Of a stretch of DNA of 64,000 nt, positions 26,834 to 36,806 are shown piece after piece. Source of the DNA: Hyphomicrobium sp. LHD-15 (lineage in GTDB: Bacteria; Pseudomonadota; Alphaproteobacteria; Rhizobiales; Hyphomicrobiaceae); contig NZ_JAVIFT010000004.1 of NCBI RefSeq assembly GCF_031157355.1, forward strand, positions 1 through 64,000. Reading direction: 5' to 3'. The notes below the pieces were generated by a model. That model worked only from the letters and a program-made list of their open reading frames with translations. It did no database searches and was not told the DNA's origin. Each line of letters starts with the position of its first letter. Position 1 is the first letter of the stretch. The position numbers and the translations under genes were made by a program.

Positions 26834-26916
26834 CCGTTTCTTTTTTCCGATCAGCGGGACTATAGAGGCCGCGAGTCTATACTCGCTGTTCCGGTTTCTT
26901 ACCCAACGTGATCCCC

Positions 26917-27585
26917 ATGTCCACACGCGTGAAAATCTGCGGATTGAAGGCCGAGGCGCATCTCGACGCCGCGATCGAGGCTGGCGCCGATCTCGTGGGC
27001 TTCGTGCTGTTCGCCAAGAGCCCGCGCAACGTCAGCCTCCAGCAAGCGGCCGCGCTCGTCGCGAGGGCGCGTGAGCGCGGTGACGTCCAAACCGTAACCC
27101 TGCTCGTGGACCCCGACGACGACCTCGTCGACCGCGTCGTCGCGACCGTCAAACCGGATCTCCTTCAGCTTCACGGGCATGAAACGCCAGAGCGCGCCGA
27201 AGCCATCCGGAAACGCAGCGGGCTCCCGGTCATGAAAGCGGTACCGGTCGCCAAACCTGCCGAAGTCGCCGCGGCCTTCGCCTACCTCGAACCCGGCGGC
27301 GGGGCGGATCTGCTGCTGTTCGACGCCAAGCCGCCGGAGCGGCCCGACGCGCTGCCTGGGGGCAACGGGCTTGCCTTCGACTGGCACATTCTCGACGGCG
27401 CACGCCGCCGTACGCCGTTCGCGCTGGCCGGCGGCCTCACCCCGGAAAATGTCGCCCAAGCCATCGATTTGACCGGAGCAGCCATCGTCGATGTCTCGTC
27501 CGGCGTCGAGAGCCGCCCCGGCGAGAAAGACGCCGACCTGATCCGCCGCTTCCTTCGCGCCGCAAAGGCCGCTAAGGAGGCATGA
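26917..27585 (+). CDS. trpF: Phosphoribosylanthranilate isomerase
   Basis: Third step of the tryptophan branch, isomerising PRA to CdRP in a (beta/alpha)8 barrel. 222 residues from the ATG at 26917; a GTG nine bases upstream is possible. The catalytic Cys is in VKICGLK near the start and the general acid Asp in LLVDPDD. The phosphate-binding end has LAGGLTPENV and DVSSGVES. It heads trpF-trpB-trpA. Confidence 0.95.
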   Translation: MSTRVKICGLKAEAHLDAAIEAGADLVGFVLFAKSPRNVSLQQAAALVARARERGDVQTVTLLVDPDDDLVDRVVATVKPDLLQLHGHETPERAEAIRKRSGLPVMKAVPVAKPAEVAAAFAYLEPGGGADLLLFDAKPPERPDALPGGNGLAFDWHILDGARRRTPFALAGGLTPENVAQAIDLTGAAIVDVSSGVESRPGEKDADLIRRFLRAAKAAKEA

Positions 27586-27612
27586 AAAATCTCCTGCCCG
27601 CCCCCGACGGGG

Positions 27613-28911
27613 ATGGGCTATCGCAGAGGACGACCCCCAGTGGCCTCGAAGAAGCAAAAGACGGAAGAAGCGAAGCTCAACACGCTCAAGGCCGGGCCCG
27701 ACGACAGCGGGTTTTTCGGGCTGTTCGGCGGGCGCTTCGTCGCCGAAACGCTGATGCCGCTGATCCTCGATCTCGAGGCGGCCTATAATTCGGCCAAGGA
27801 CGATCCCAAGTTCCAGGCCGAGCTGACCGACCTCATGCTCCACTATGGCGGCCGGCCGAGCCCGCTATACTTCGCGGAGCGCCTGACCGAGCATTTCCGC
27901 GGCTTGGCGAAGGCCGCGGGCGGGACGGGCGGCGCCAAGATCTATTTCAAGCGCGACGAGCTCAACCACACCGGCAGCCACAAGATCAACAACTGCCTCG
28001 GCCAGATCCAGCTCGCGCGCCGTATGGGCAAAACCCGCATCATCGCCGAGACCGGCGCGGGGCAGCACGGCGTCGCGGTGGCGACGGTGTGCGCGCGGTT
28101 CGGTCTGCCGTGCGAGATTTACATGGGCGCAACCGACGTTCAGCGGCAGGCCCCGAACGTCGCGCGCATGTACATGCTCGGCGCCAAGGTAAACCCGGTC
28201 ACAGCAGGCGCCGGCACACTCAAGGACGCGATGAACGAAGCGCTGCGCGATTGGGTGACCAACGTGCGCGATACCTACTATCTGATCGGCACGGCGGCAG
28301 GCCCGCACCCCTATCCCGCAATGGTGCGCGACTTCCAATCGATCATCGGCAATGAAACACGCGAGCAGATGCTGGAGCGCGAGGGCCGGCTTCCGGACAC
28401 GCTCGTGGCCTGCATCGGCGGCGGCTCCAATGCGATCGGCCTGTTCCATCCGTTCCTCGACGACGAGGGCGTGAAAATCTACGGAGTCGAAGCTGGCGGG
28501 CATGGGCTCGATGTCGAGAACGGACACGCAGCCTCGATGAACGGTGGGCGTCCCGGCGTGCTGCACGGCAACCGCACCTATCTGCTGCAAGACGCGGAAG
28601 GCCAGATCCTCGAAGGGCATTCGATCTCGGCCGGTCTCGACTATCCGGGCGTCGGCCCCGAGCACTCCTGGCTCAAGGATACCAAGCGCGTCGACTACGT
28701 TTCGATCACCGACCAGGAAGCGCTGACCGCGTTCCAGCTGTGCGCCAAGCAGGAAGGCATCATTCCGGCGCTCGAGCCGTCGCACGCTCTCGGCTGGGTG
28801 ACGAAGCTCGCGCCGACCCTGCCGCAGGACAATCTGCTCGTCATGAACATGTGCGGACGCGGCGACAAGGACGTGTTCGCGGTGGCCGGCTATCTGGGGA
28901 TCAAGCTTTGA
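27613..28911 (+). CDS. trpB: Tryptophan synthase beta chain
   Basis: PLP enzyme that joins indole and serine. 432 residues from the ATG at 27613. A GTG at 27640 has a better AGAGGA and would give 423 residues, so the true start is uncertain. The PLP lysine is in HTGSHKINN, the substrate loop is [10 protein letters not shown], and the phosphate-binding GGGSNAIG is present. It is followed by trpA with a four-base overlap, consistent with the alpha2beta2 complex being made at equal levels. Confidence 0.97.
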   Translation: MGYRRGRPPVASKKQKTEEAKLNTLKAGPDDSGFFGLFGGRFVAETLMPLILDLEAAYNSAKDDPKFQAELTDLMLHYGGRPSPLYFAERLTEHFRGLAKAAGGTGGAKIYFKRDELNHTGSHKINNCLGQIQLARRMGKTRIIAETGAGQHGVAVATVCARFGLPCEIYMGATDVQRQAPNVARMYMLGAKVNPVTAGAGTLKDAMNEALRDWVTNVRDTYYLIGTAAGPHPYPAMVRDFQSIIGNETREQMLEREGRLPDTLVACIGGGSNAIGLFHPFLDDEGVKIYGVEAGGHGLDVENGHAASMNGGRPGVLHGNRTYLLQDAEGQILEGHSISAGLDYPGVGPEHSWLKDTKRVDYVSITDQEALTAFQLCAKQEGIIPALEPSHALGWVTKLAPTLPQDNLLVMNMCGRGDKDVFAVAGYLGIKL

Positions 28912-29741
28912 CCAAGAAAATCGAAACGCGGATCGACCGGCGCTTCGCGGCGCTGAAGAAAGAAGGCCGCGCGGGCCTCGTGACCTTCATCACGGCGGGT
29001 GACCCCGATCTCGAAACCTCGAAAGCAATCCTTGCCGGATTGCCGAAGGCCGGCGCCGACGTCATCGAGCTCGGCATGCCGTTCTCCGATCCGATGGCCG
29101 ATGGCCCGGCCATCCAGGCTTCCTCGCTGCGCGCGCTCAAAGCCGGGCAGAAGATGCGCGACACGCTCGAGATGGTGCGGGACTTCCGCAAAACCGACGC
29201 GGACACGCCCATCGTGCTCATGGGCTATTACAATCCCATCTACGTCTATCCGAACGACGCGTTCCTCGACGAAGCGGCCGAAGCGGGCGTCGATGGGCTG
29301 ATTGTTGTGGATCTTCCGCCCGAGGCGGACGACGAGCTTTGCCTGCCAGCTATCGAGCGGGGGCTCAACTTCATCCGGCTCGCGACCCCAACGACGGACG
29401 ATAAGCGCCTCACGAAAGTGCTGAAAAACACCTCCGGTTTTCTTTACTATGTTTCGATTACCGGCATCACCGGAGCCAGTTCGGCCAATCCAGACGACGT
29501 TCAACTGCAGGTGGCACGCCTCAAGAAGGCAACAACCCTTCCCGTCGCAGTCGGATTTGGCGTAAGAACACCGGAACAGGCGCGCGAAATGGCCAAGGGC
29601 GCAGATGGCGTCGTGGTCGGATCGGCGCTGGTTCGGGCCATCGAGACGAGCTTAACCGAGGACGGCAGAGCGACTGGAAATACCGTCGGCTCCGTCTTAA
29701 GTTTGGTCGAAGGCCTGGGCGCCGCCTTACGGGCATCGTAA
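28908..29741 (+). CDS. trpA: Tryptophan synthase alpha chain
   Basis: Cleaves indole-3-glycerol phosphate to indole, which is channelled to TrpB. 277 residues. The start is a TTG at 28908 that overlaps the trpB stop (TTGA), giving [13 protein letters not shown], the usual TrpA N-terminus; longer in-frame starts lie inside trpB. The catalytic Glu is in ELGMPFSDP and the Asp in [15 protein letters not shown] region; the phosphate site GFGVRTPEQ is present. Confidence 0.96.
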   Translation: MTKKIETRIDRRFAALKKEGRAGLVTFITAGDPDLETSKAILAGLPKAGADVIELGMPFSDPMADGPAIQASSLRALKAGQKMRDTLEMVRDFRKTDADTPIVLMGYYNPIYVYPNDAFLDEAAEAGVDGLIVVDLPPEADDELCLPAIERGLNFIRLATPTTDDKRLTKVLKNTSGFLYYVSITGITGASSANPDDVQLQVARLKKATTLPVAVGFGVRTPEQAREMAKGADGVVVGSALVRAIETSLTEDGRATGNTVGSVLSLVEGLGAALRAS

Positions 29742-29870
29742 TCGGCGGGCAGCGACCGCCGGAGCTTTGTGGGCACCGGCGATGGCATAAACTTTCTATA
29801 CGGCTTGCGGCATGAGGTGCGCTGCCCAGATGGGTGGACGGACCGGCCGGGTTTCGAGGAGCGGTCAAGC

Positions 29871-30932
29871 GTGAACTGGATCAACAACGTCGTCCGGCCA
29901 AAGATCCGCAGCTTCCTCACGACGAAGCGCGAGGTGCCGGAAAACCTCTGGGTCAAGTGCCCGGAGACGGGTCAGATGGTCTTCTACAAAGACCTCGAGG
30001 CCAATCAGTTCGTCGTCCCAGGCTCCAACTACCACATGAAGATGAGTTCGCGCGCGCGGCTCACCAATCTGTTCGACGGCGGCGTGTTCGAGCAAGTCGC
30101 GGTTCCGGCCGTCGCGCAGGATCCGCTGCGCTTCCGCGATGGTCGTCGCTACACCGACCGCATCAAGGATGCGCGCACGAAAACCGGCCTCGAAGATGCG
30201 GTGCTGATCGGCCATGGCTCGCTCGACGGGCGAACGGTGGTGGCAGCAGCGCAAGATTTCGAGTTCATGGGCGGCTCGCTCGGCATGGCGGCCGGTGAAG
30301 CGGTGATCGCGGGTATGCTGCGTGCCGTCGAGCTCAAGGCTCCATTCATTCTGTTTGCCGCATCGGGCGGCGCACGCATGCAGGAAGGCATCCTGTCGCT
30401 GATGCAAATGCCGCGCACCACCATCGCGGTGCAGAGGCTGCGCGAAGCCCGCTTGCCCTATCTTGTCGTGCTCACCGATCCAACCACCGGCGGCGTGACG
30501 GCGTCGTATGCGATGCTCGGCGACGTACATATCGCGGAACCCGGCGCTCTCATCTGCTTCGCGGGGCCGCGCGTCATTCAGCAGACCATCCGCGAGCAGC
30601 TGCCGGACGGCTTCCAGCGCGCCGAGTACCTTCTGCAGCACGGCATGATCGACATGGTCGTGCATCGCCACAAGATGCGCGAGACGCTGAGCCGCCTGTG
30701 CAGCCTGCTGATGCACGGCAACGCGACAGCCGACAAGAGCAAGGCGCGGCGCGGCAACGGCAAGGCGCCGAACGGCAGCCTGGTCGACGGAAAACTTATC
30801 GAAAACGCCGTCGTCGAACTCGAGCCGGTCAAGGAAAGCGAGCGCTTTGGCGATGCCAAGGGGGACGCCGCCAGAAGCGAAGGCGACACGACGACAAGTG
30901 GTGCGCCGGGTCGCGAACAACCGAGAAACTGA
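29871..30932 (+). CDS. accD: Acetyl-CoA carboxylase carboxyltransferase beta subunit
   Basis: Part of the enzyme that makes malonyl-CoA for fatty acid synthesis. 353 residues from a GTG at 29871, chosen for the GAGGAG about nine bases upstream and the standard [12 protein letters not shown] start. The crotonase-fold core has [11 protein letters not shown] and [15 protein letters not shown]. The N-terminal zinc ribbon of E. coli AccD (four Cys) is absent: only one Cys remains in VKCPETGQM. This loss is common in alphaproteobacteria. A charged, disordered tail covers the last about 70 residues. Confidence 0.96.
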   Translation: MNWINNVVRPKIRSFLTTKREVPENLWVKCPETGQMVFYKDLEANQFVVPGSNYHMKMSSRARLTNLFDGGVFEQVAVPAVAQDPLRFRDGRRYTDRIKDARTKTGLEDAVLIGHGSLDGRTVVAAAQDFEFMGGSLGMAAGEAVIAGMLRAVELKAPFILFAASGGARMQEGILSLMQMPRTTIAVQRLREARLPYLVVLTDPTTGGVTASYAMLGDVHIAEPGALICFAGPRVIQQTIREQLPDGFQRAEYLLQHGMIDMVVHRHKMRETLSRLCSLLMHGNATADKSKARRGNGKAPNGSLVDGKLIENAVVELEPVKESERFGDAKGDAARSEGDTTTSGAPGREQPRN

Positions 30933-31177
30933 TCGCGGCGCTCAACCTCGGTGCCCACCCTTTCGGACCCTGATCCTTTCCCATGGGCTTGTAGGTTGGG
31001 GGGCTTGTTGTGGGTCGGGGCTCAGGTCATGGCAGGGCGCGCGGGACGGAACCACTCCGACAATGCTAAGCTTCAAGCCAAGTTCTGGCGGGCTCCGCAC
31101 TGGATCCTGGCAATCGTGACGATGCGATCACGTCTCCGGAACGGAGAGATTTGGAATGCACTGCGTGGGGCCCGCTG

Positions 31178-32524
31178 ATGGAGGGGCGTAACATTCTGAC
31201 AAGCGACCAGCTCCTCGCGGACATGAAGCTTCTGCACCCCAAGCTCATCGACCTCTCGCTGGGCAGGGTGGAGCGGTTGCTCGGTAAGCTCGGCAATCCG
31301 CACAAAACCCTGCCGCCCGTGGTCCATATCGCCGGCACCAACGGCAAGGGATCCGTCACGGCCTATCTCAAAGCCATGCTGACGGCGGCCGGCAAGCGCG
31401 TGCACGTCTATACGTCGCCGCATCTCGTGCGCTTCCACGAGCGCATCGAATTGTCCGGTCCCGATGGGCTCACGAAGCCGATCGCGGAAGCCGATCTCGT
31501 CGACGTGCTTTCGCGCACGCAGGCCGTCAACAGCGGCGACGACATCACCCAGTTCGAAATCACCACAGCCGCTGCGTTTCTGGCGTTCGCCGAGCATCCG
31601 GCCGATGTCGTGCTGCTCGAAGTCGGGCTCGGAGGCCGGCTCGACGCGACCAACGTCATCGCGAAACCGGCCCTCACAGTAATCACCCCGATCTCGCTCG
31701 ATCACGCGGAAAAGCTCGGCGGCACCTTGGAAGCCATCGCATTCGAGAAGGCCGGCATCCTGAAGCGCGGCGCCCCTTGCATCGTCTCGCAACAGGAAGA
31801 CGTCGTGCACGACGTCATCGCGCGAGAAGCTATGCGAGTCGGTGCGCATCTTTCCGTCTGGGGTCAGGACTACGACGCCTACGAGCAGCGCGGCCGCCTG
31901 ATCGTGCAGAAGGCCGATCAGCTGCTCGACCTGCCGTTGCCGGCGCTGCTCGGACGGCACCAGGTCGTCAACGCAGGTACGGCGGTCGCGGCCGCTCTCG
32001 AACTCGCGTGTGCCGGTATCGACGAGCAGGCGATCGAGCGCGGTCTTGTTTCTGCGCGCTGGCCGGCCCGCATGCAACGGATCGACAGCGGACCGCTGCC
32101 GTCCCTGCTTCGCCCGGGCTCAGAGCTGTGGCTCGACGGCGGGCACAATCCGGCTGCTGGCCTCGCGATCGCGCAGGCACTGGCGGATCTCGAGGAACGC
32201 GCGCCGAAGCCGCTCTATCTCATCGTCGGCATGCTGGGCCTCAAGGATGCACCTGGCTTCCTCGCGCCCTTTAGCGGGCTGGCGCGCCATGTCGTCGGTG
32301 TACCGATTCCGGGTGCGCACGAAGCGCCGTTCTCGCCGGAAGCGCTGGCGGAGGCCGCGCGCTCGGTCGCGCTCAACGCGGAAGCAGGCGTGTCGGTCGA
32401 AGCCGCCCTCAAGCGCATCGATGCGCTCGACCCCGGCCCCAAGCGTATCCTCATCACCGGATCGCTCTATCTCGCAGGGCATGTGCTCGCGCTTCAGGAA
32501 GGCGTAGAGCCGCAGGCGAACTGA
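31178..32524 (+). CDS. folC: Dihydrofolate synthase / folylpolyglutamate synthase
   Basis: Adds glutamate to dihydropteroate and to folates. 448 residues from the ATG at 31178 (GGGG seven bases upstream); a TTG at 31151 is a weaker alternative. The Mur-ligase fold shows the ATP loop HIAGTNGKGSV, the EVGLGGRLDATN motif and the C-terminal DGGHNPAA. It is the last gene of the trpFBA-accD-folC run; the gap from accD is 245 bp. Confidence 0.96.
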   Translation: MEGRNILTSDQLLADMKLLHPKLIDLSLGRVERLLGKLGNPHKTLPPVVHIAGTNGKGSVTAYLKAMLTAAGKRVHVYTSPHLVRFHERIELSGPDGLTKPIAEADLVDVLSRTQAVNSGDDITQFEITTAAAFLAFAEHPADVVLLEVGLGGRLDATNVIAKPALTVITPISLDHAEKLGGTLEAIAFEKAGILKRGAPCIVSQQEDVVHDVIAREAMRVGAHLSVWGQDYDAYEQRGRLIVQKADQLLDLPLPALLGRHQVVNAGTAVAAALELACAGIDEQAIERGLVSARWPARMQRIDSGPLPSLLRPGSELWLDGGHNPAAGLAIAQALADLEERAPKPLYLIVGMLGLKDAPGFLAPFSGLARHVVGVPIPGAHEAPFSPEALAEAARSVALNAEAGVSVEAALKRIDALDPGPKRILITGSLYLAGHVLALQEGVEPQAN

Positions 32525-32554
32525 GGCCCCGCTGCCGTTTTTCCCCGTGGCGGC

Positions 32555-32585
32555 CTGGATCCTCGGGACAAGCCCGAGGATGACA
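32555..32585 (+). repeat. Short palindromic intergenic repeat
   Basis: CTGGATCCTCGGG, a short loop, CCCGAGGATGACA. Same family as the copies at 24801 and 63791. It sits between folC and the trxA terminator. Confidence 0.75.
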
Positions 32586-32614
32586 ACTCTGGTGCCTGGT
32601 GGCTTTGAAACAAA

Positions 32615-32642
32615 AAAGGGCTCCGGAAAACCGGAGCCCTTT
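32615..32642 (-). terminator. Intrinsic terminator of trxA, possibly bidirectional
   Basis: AAAGGGCTCCGG and CCGGAGCCCTTT form a 12-bp stem with a four-base loop. On the minus strand it is followed by T6 and lies 26 bases past the trxA stop. It sits between convergent folC and trxA, so it may also stop folC transcripts. Confidence 0.92.
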
Positions 32643-32667
32643 CTAATTCAACGATAAGCCGGACGGC

Positions 32668-33009
32668 TTACGCCTTGACGAGGGTCTCGCCGATCTGTGC
32701 GCCGAGCCACTCTTCGAGCTTGCGCTTCTGAACGAGCGCGCCGACGTGCTGGCCTGCGACCTCACCGTTCTTGAAGACGATCAGCGTCGGCATGGCGCGG
32801 ATGCCATACTTGGTGGTGATGGCCGGGCTCTGGTCGACGTCGATCTTCACGATCTTGACCTTGCCCTTCTGCTCGGCAGCGATCTGCTCCAGCGCGGGCG
32901 CCATAGCCTTGCACGGACCGCACCACTCGGCGAAGAAATCGACGAGAACGGGCTCGGTCGACTTCAAGACTTCTTCGTCGAACGTCTTATCGGATACGAG
33001 TGCGGTCAT
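32668..33009 (-). CDS. trxA: Thioredoxin
   Basis: Cytoplasmic disulfide reductase. 113 residues from the ATG at 33009 (AAGGAG nine bases upstream). The active site WCGPC is in FFAEWCGPCKAM, the cis-Pro is in AMPTL, and the FKNGE turn is present. In Hyphomicrobiales trxA usually follows addA, as here (180-bp gap). Confidence 0.97.
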   Translation of the reverse strand: MTALVSDKTFDEEVLKSTEPVLVDFFAEWCGPCKAMAPALEQIAAEQKGKVKIVKIDVDQSPAITTKYGIRAMPTLIVFKNGEVAGQHVGALVQKRKLEEWLGAQIGETLVKA

Positions 33010-33189
33010 GGACGTGTCTCCTTTATCGGCGTCAGCCGGGATTTCAAATTTCATTCCCCATTACGGGGACGTGCCTTTGCCGGATCAGAACCATCCGTGC
33101 CCTCGGCTGCGCGGACAGTGAACCTAGGAATGCCGACCTCGGGCGTCAAGACTAGAGCGCAGCGCCCGGCCAACATATTGATATTATGC

Positions 33190-36100
33190 TCATTTCTTGA
33201 GTTGGCGACTCTCCGGCTCATCCGGCAAAGCGCCGGTCTTCAAGCGCCATAACTCCGTTGCATAGGTGTCCAGCGTCTGCTGCGGGATCTCCATGAGATG
33301 CGCGCCCTGTGTCCAGAGGAGGGCAGCGCGAACGGGCTTTCCAGGCGCAATTTCGCTAACGGCCAGACGATAGGCCGCGAGCTGGAAGAGGTAGACGGGA
33401 GCCACCGCCTCCAGCGTGCGCGGCGGGGCGCGGTTGGTCTTGTAGTCGACGATCAAAGCACCGTCATCGAGAAGGGCCAGCCGATCGATCTGGCCTGCGA
33501 TGCGCAGCGGCGGGCCATCTCCCTCCGGGCGCGGGATCACCGCGACGATCGGGACTTCAGCCTGGCTCGCCGGGCCGAACACGGGCGCAAACGTTGCGTC
33601 GCCCAACACCGCAATCGCCTCGGACGCGATGTTCGCGAGCGTACGCGCCGGAAGATCGCGTCCTCGCTCGGCCAGGAACGCCTTTGCGGCCTTGGGCCAA
33701 GCCTTGGGCGCGATCTGCGGCAGGTGCTGCAAGAGCGCGTGGGTGAGCGTGCCGCGCAGAAAGCGGGATTGATCGGAAAGCCGGGCCGGGCTCATCGCGG
33801 CCGGCTCGGCCTGCGGATCCTTCGGCGGCGGTGTCGGCAGAGGCTCGCCTTCGTCGTCGGTATCGTAGGGCGCGAGACGAGACGGCGCGAGCGGCACCGT
33901 CAATTGCGGCTCGCGGGGGACGGCCGTCGCGCTCCACGGCGGCAGCGGTGCAGCCCCCTGGTGTGCGGTCAGCGTCACTTTCGGCGGCTCGGGCTTGGCC
34001 GTTTGAGGTGCCGCGAGGCGGAGCACATCCAGACCATTGTCATCGGCGACGCGCTCGACGGCGCCGGCTAGCCCCTCGCGGATCAACTCGTACCAGCAGC
34101 CGGGCTCTGGGCCGCGCCGGCCTTCGAAGCCCGCGACATAAAGGCGATCACGGGCGCGCGTCATCGCGACATAGAGCAGCCGATTGCGCTCCTCGCGGTC
34201 GCGGGCTTTGAGCGCGTCACGAGCCTCCTGAAGCGGCGCGAGACCGCTCGTGCCTTTCACCGGCCAGACGAAGGGGACGGCCACGCCAGTCGGGCGCTGC
34301 ATGGCGTCGAGCTTCATAGGCCGGCCGGCCTGACTCGCAGCGGAACCCGCGCTGCAGGTATCCGGCAAGAACACGATCGGGGCTTCGAGCCCCTTGGCGC
34401 CGTGCACCGTCATGACACGCACTTCGTTGCGGCCGTGCTCCATGTCGCGTTTGATGTCGCGCTTACCGTCGCGCATGAACGCGAGGAAGCCCGCAAGCGA
34501 GGGCGGAGCGCCATCGTCGTAGGTGAGCGCAAGGTTCAGGAACTCGTCGAGCGGATCGGCGGCGTCTGGCCCCAGGCGCGCAATCAATTTCTGGCGCACG
34601 CCGTCGCGATCCAGGATATCGGCAAAGAACTCGAACGGCGGGCGGAAGTCCGCCGCCTTGCGCCAGCGGATCAGCGTAGAGGCCGCTTCCACGAAACGCG
34701 CGTTCGTCTTGCCGGTTTCCAGCAGCGCCTTCCAAAGCGTGCCCTTGCGCGGATCGCCCGCCTTCTCGCGTTCCCTGAAGGCGAGCGTCGTCAGATCGGC
34801 ATCGTCGAGGCCGAAGATCGGGCTTTTCAAGACCTCGGCGAGCGCGAGATCGTCTTCCGGCAATGTCAGGAAATCGCCGAGCGACAGCATGTCCTGCACG
34901 GCGATCTGCTCGGTCAAGCGCATGCGGTCAGCGCCGGCGACGGGGATGTCGCGTGCCTTCAAGGCCTGCACCATCGGCGCGGCGAAGGGCGCACGTTTGC
35001 GCACCAGAACCAGAATATCGCCTGGTTCGATCGGGCGGCCGGACGACGCGAGGATCTCACGGTTGTCGAGCCAGCGCTTGACGGTGTCGGCGATGCGGTT
35101 CGCGAGCCTCACGACCGGCGGCTCGGCCGACTGCTCTTCCAGAGGCGACCACGCGTCGGCCAGCTCCACATCCTCGGCGCGCTCGGTCGGCCAGATTTCC
35201 ACCAGCCCGGCATGCCCCGCCCGCTTGGCGGCATGCGGCGCGGGGCTCACGCCCGGCGTGCGGCTGGTGTTGGCGAACACGCGATCGACGGCATCGAGCA
35301 CGGGCGCGACGGTGCGGAACGACAGCGTCAGCGGGATGCGCCGCCAGGTAGCGCCGGTGCTCTCGCCCAACTCCGCGAAGCGATTTCCCATTTCCGAGAA
35401 CATTTCGGGCGCCGCGCCCTGGAACGAATAGATCGACTGCTTCTCGTCTCCGACCGCAAACAGCGTGCGCACCTCATCGCGCGCGCCCGAGCCCGAGAAG
35501 AATTCGGTCGCCATCGCTTCGACGACGCGCCATTGCGACGGGCTCGTGTCCTGGCTCTCGTCGACCAGGATGTGGTCGAGCCCCTTGTCGAGCTTGAACA
35601 GCACCCATTCGGCGGACGCACGCGTCGATAACAGATTGCGCGTACGCGCGATCAGGTCGTCGAAGTCGAGCGCGGCGCGGCGCACCTTCGCCTCGGTGTA
35701 GCGCTGCTGGACGGCATCGGCGAGGCGCAGCAGCGCCATCGTCGCCTCAACCACGGCCGCCCCTTGCTGCTCGGCCCAGAGCGCGACGAAGAGGCCCTGC
35801 GCGCGCGACAGCATCGGGTCGATTTCGGGGTTCTTCTCGGCCAGCGCCTTGGTCAGGAACTTTTCGCGAGGCGCCCCATCGGTTTTGATAAAGAGGCCGG
35901 ACAGCGCTTCCATGCGCTGCTGGTCGGTCGCGGCGTCGAGCGCGGCACCCACCTTCGCTGCCATGTTCGCATCGGTTTTGCCGCCGCCGAGCAGCACGGA
36001 GCGGACGTGCGCCAGCTCGGCCTTCGAAAGCAACGTCGCCGCCTCGGCCTGAATGGCTGCCCGCGTGACGTCGCGGCGGATCGTGAAATGACGCCGATAG

Positions 36101-36804
36101 AGATCTTCAACGGCTTCGAGACCGGCGCCACCGCCTTCACGCACGGGCGGCATGCGGACAGCCGCTTCGAGCCAATCCCGCTGGCTCAAGGCATCGGCGA
36201 GAATTTCGTCGAAGCGATCATCGGCGGCATAAGCGATCGCCGCTTCAAGGGCGCGACCCATTGGGCTCGTGCGCTTGCGGGCGGCGCCGCCGATGACCTG
36301 ATCGATGGCTTCGCGCATCAGCTTGCGCGAGGTTTCCTCGTCGAGGATCGCGAAACCGGGTGTGACACCCGCCTCGAGCGGAAACCGTTGCAGCAGCCGC
36401 TCGGCGAAGGCGTGAATGGTCTGGACGCTCAAGCCGCCCGGCGTTTCCGTCGCGCGCGTGAAGAGCGTCCGGGCGAGCGCAATTTCTTCGGTCTCAGGCT
36501 TGCGGCCGAGGAAATCCGCGAGCGTGCGGGCGAGATCTGGCTCCGGCAGCATCACCCATTTGGAAAGGCTGTCGAACACGCGCTTCGACATTTCAGCCGC
36601 GGCGGCTTTCGTGTAGGTGAGGCACAGAATGCGCTCGGGCGGCGTGCCGGCAAGCAGAAGCCGCAGCACGCGCATGGTCAGCACGTGGGTTTTGCCGGTG
36701 CCGGCGTTGGCGCTCACCCAAACGGAAGCGGACGGATCGGCGGCATCGGCCTGGAGGCGCGTCGTGCGTTCAAGCTCGATCTCGATCGGCGTGAGGTCGT
36801 TCAT
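33190..36804 (-). CDS. addA: Double-strand break repair helicase-nuclease AddA
   Basis: Large subunit of AddAB, the alphaproteobacterial counterpart of RecBCD. 1204 residues from the ATG at 36804. A UvrD-type helicase comes first: Walker A SANAGTGKTHVL, the LCLTYTKAAAAEM motif, DDLIARTRN, and VDESQDTSPSQW as Walker B. The C-terminal RecB nuclease domain carries the VDYKTNR motif. The start lies two bases after the addB stop, with the ribosome-binding site inside addB, so the subunits are translationally coupled. Confidence 0.96.
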   Translation of the reverse strand: MNDLTPIEIELERTTRLQADAADPSASVWVSANAGTGKTHVLTMRVLRLLLAGTPPERILCLTYTKAAAAEMSKRVFDSLSKWVMLPEPDLARTLADFLGRKPETEEIALARTLFTRATETPGGLSVQTIHAFAERLLQRFPLEAGVTPGFAILDEETSRKLMREAIDQVIGGAARKRTSPMGRALEAAIAYAADDRFDEILADALSQRDWLEAAVRMPPVREGGGAGLEAVEDLYRRHFTIRRDVTRAAIQAEAATLLSKAELAHVRSVLLGGGKTDANMAAKVGAALDAATDQQRMEALSGLFIKTDGAPREKFLTKALAEKNPEIDPMLSRAQGLFVALWAEQQGAAVVEATMALLRLADAVQQRYTEAKVRRAALDFDDLIARTRNLLSTRASAEWVLFKLDKGLDHILVDESQDTSPSQWRVVEAMATEFFSGSGARDEVRTLFAVGDEKQSIYSFQGAAPEMFSEMGNRFAELGESTGATWRRIPLTLSFRTVAPVLDAVDRVFANTSRTPGVSPAPHAAKRAGHAGLVEIWPTERAEDVELADAWSPLEEQSAEPPVVRLANRIADTVKRWLDNREILASSGRPIEPGDILVLVRKRAPFAAPMVQALKARDIPVAGADRMRLTEQIAVQDMLSLGDFLTLPEDDLALAEVLKSPIFGLDDADLTTLAFREREKAGDPRKGTLWKALLETGKTNARFVEAASTLIRWRKAADFRPPFEFFADILDRDGVRQKLIARLGPDAADPLDEFLNLALTYDDGAPPSLAGFLAFMRDGKRDIKRDMEHGRNEVRVMTVHGAKGLEAPIVFLPDTCSAGSAASQAGRPMKLDAMQRPTGVAVPFVWPVKGTSGLAPLQEARDALKARDREERNRLLYVAMTRARDRLYVAGFEGRRGPEPGCWYELIREGLAGAVERVADDNGLDVLRLAAPQTAKPEPPKVTLTAHQGAAPLPPWSATAVPREPQLTVPLAPSRLAPYDTDDEGEPLPTPPPKDPQAEPAAMSPARLSDQSRFLRGTLTHALLQHLPQIAPKAWPKAAKAFLAERGRDLPARTLANIASEAIAVLGDATFAPVFGPASQAEVPIVAVIPRPEGDGPPLRIAGQIDRLALLDDGALIVDYKTNRAPPRTLEAVAPVYLFQLAAYRLAVSEIAPGKPVRAALLWTQGAHLMEIPQQTLDTYATELWRLKTGALPDEPESRQLKK

Positions 36805-36806
36805 GC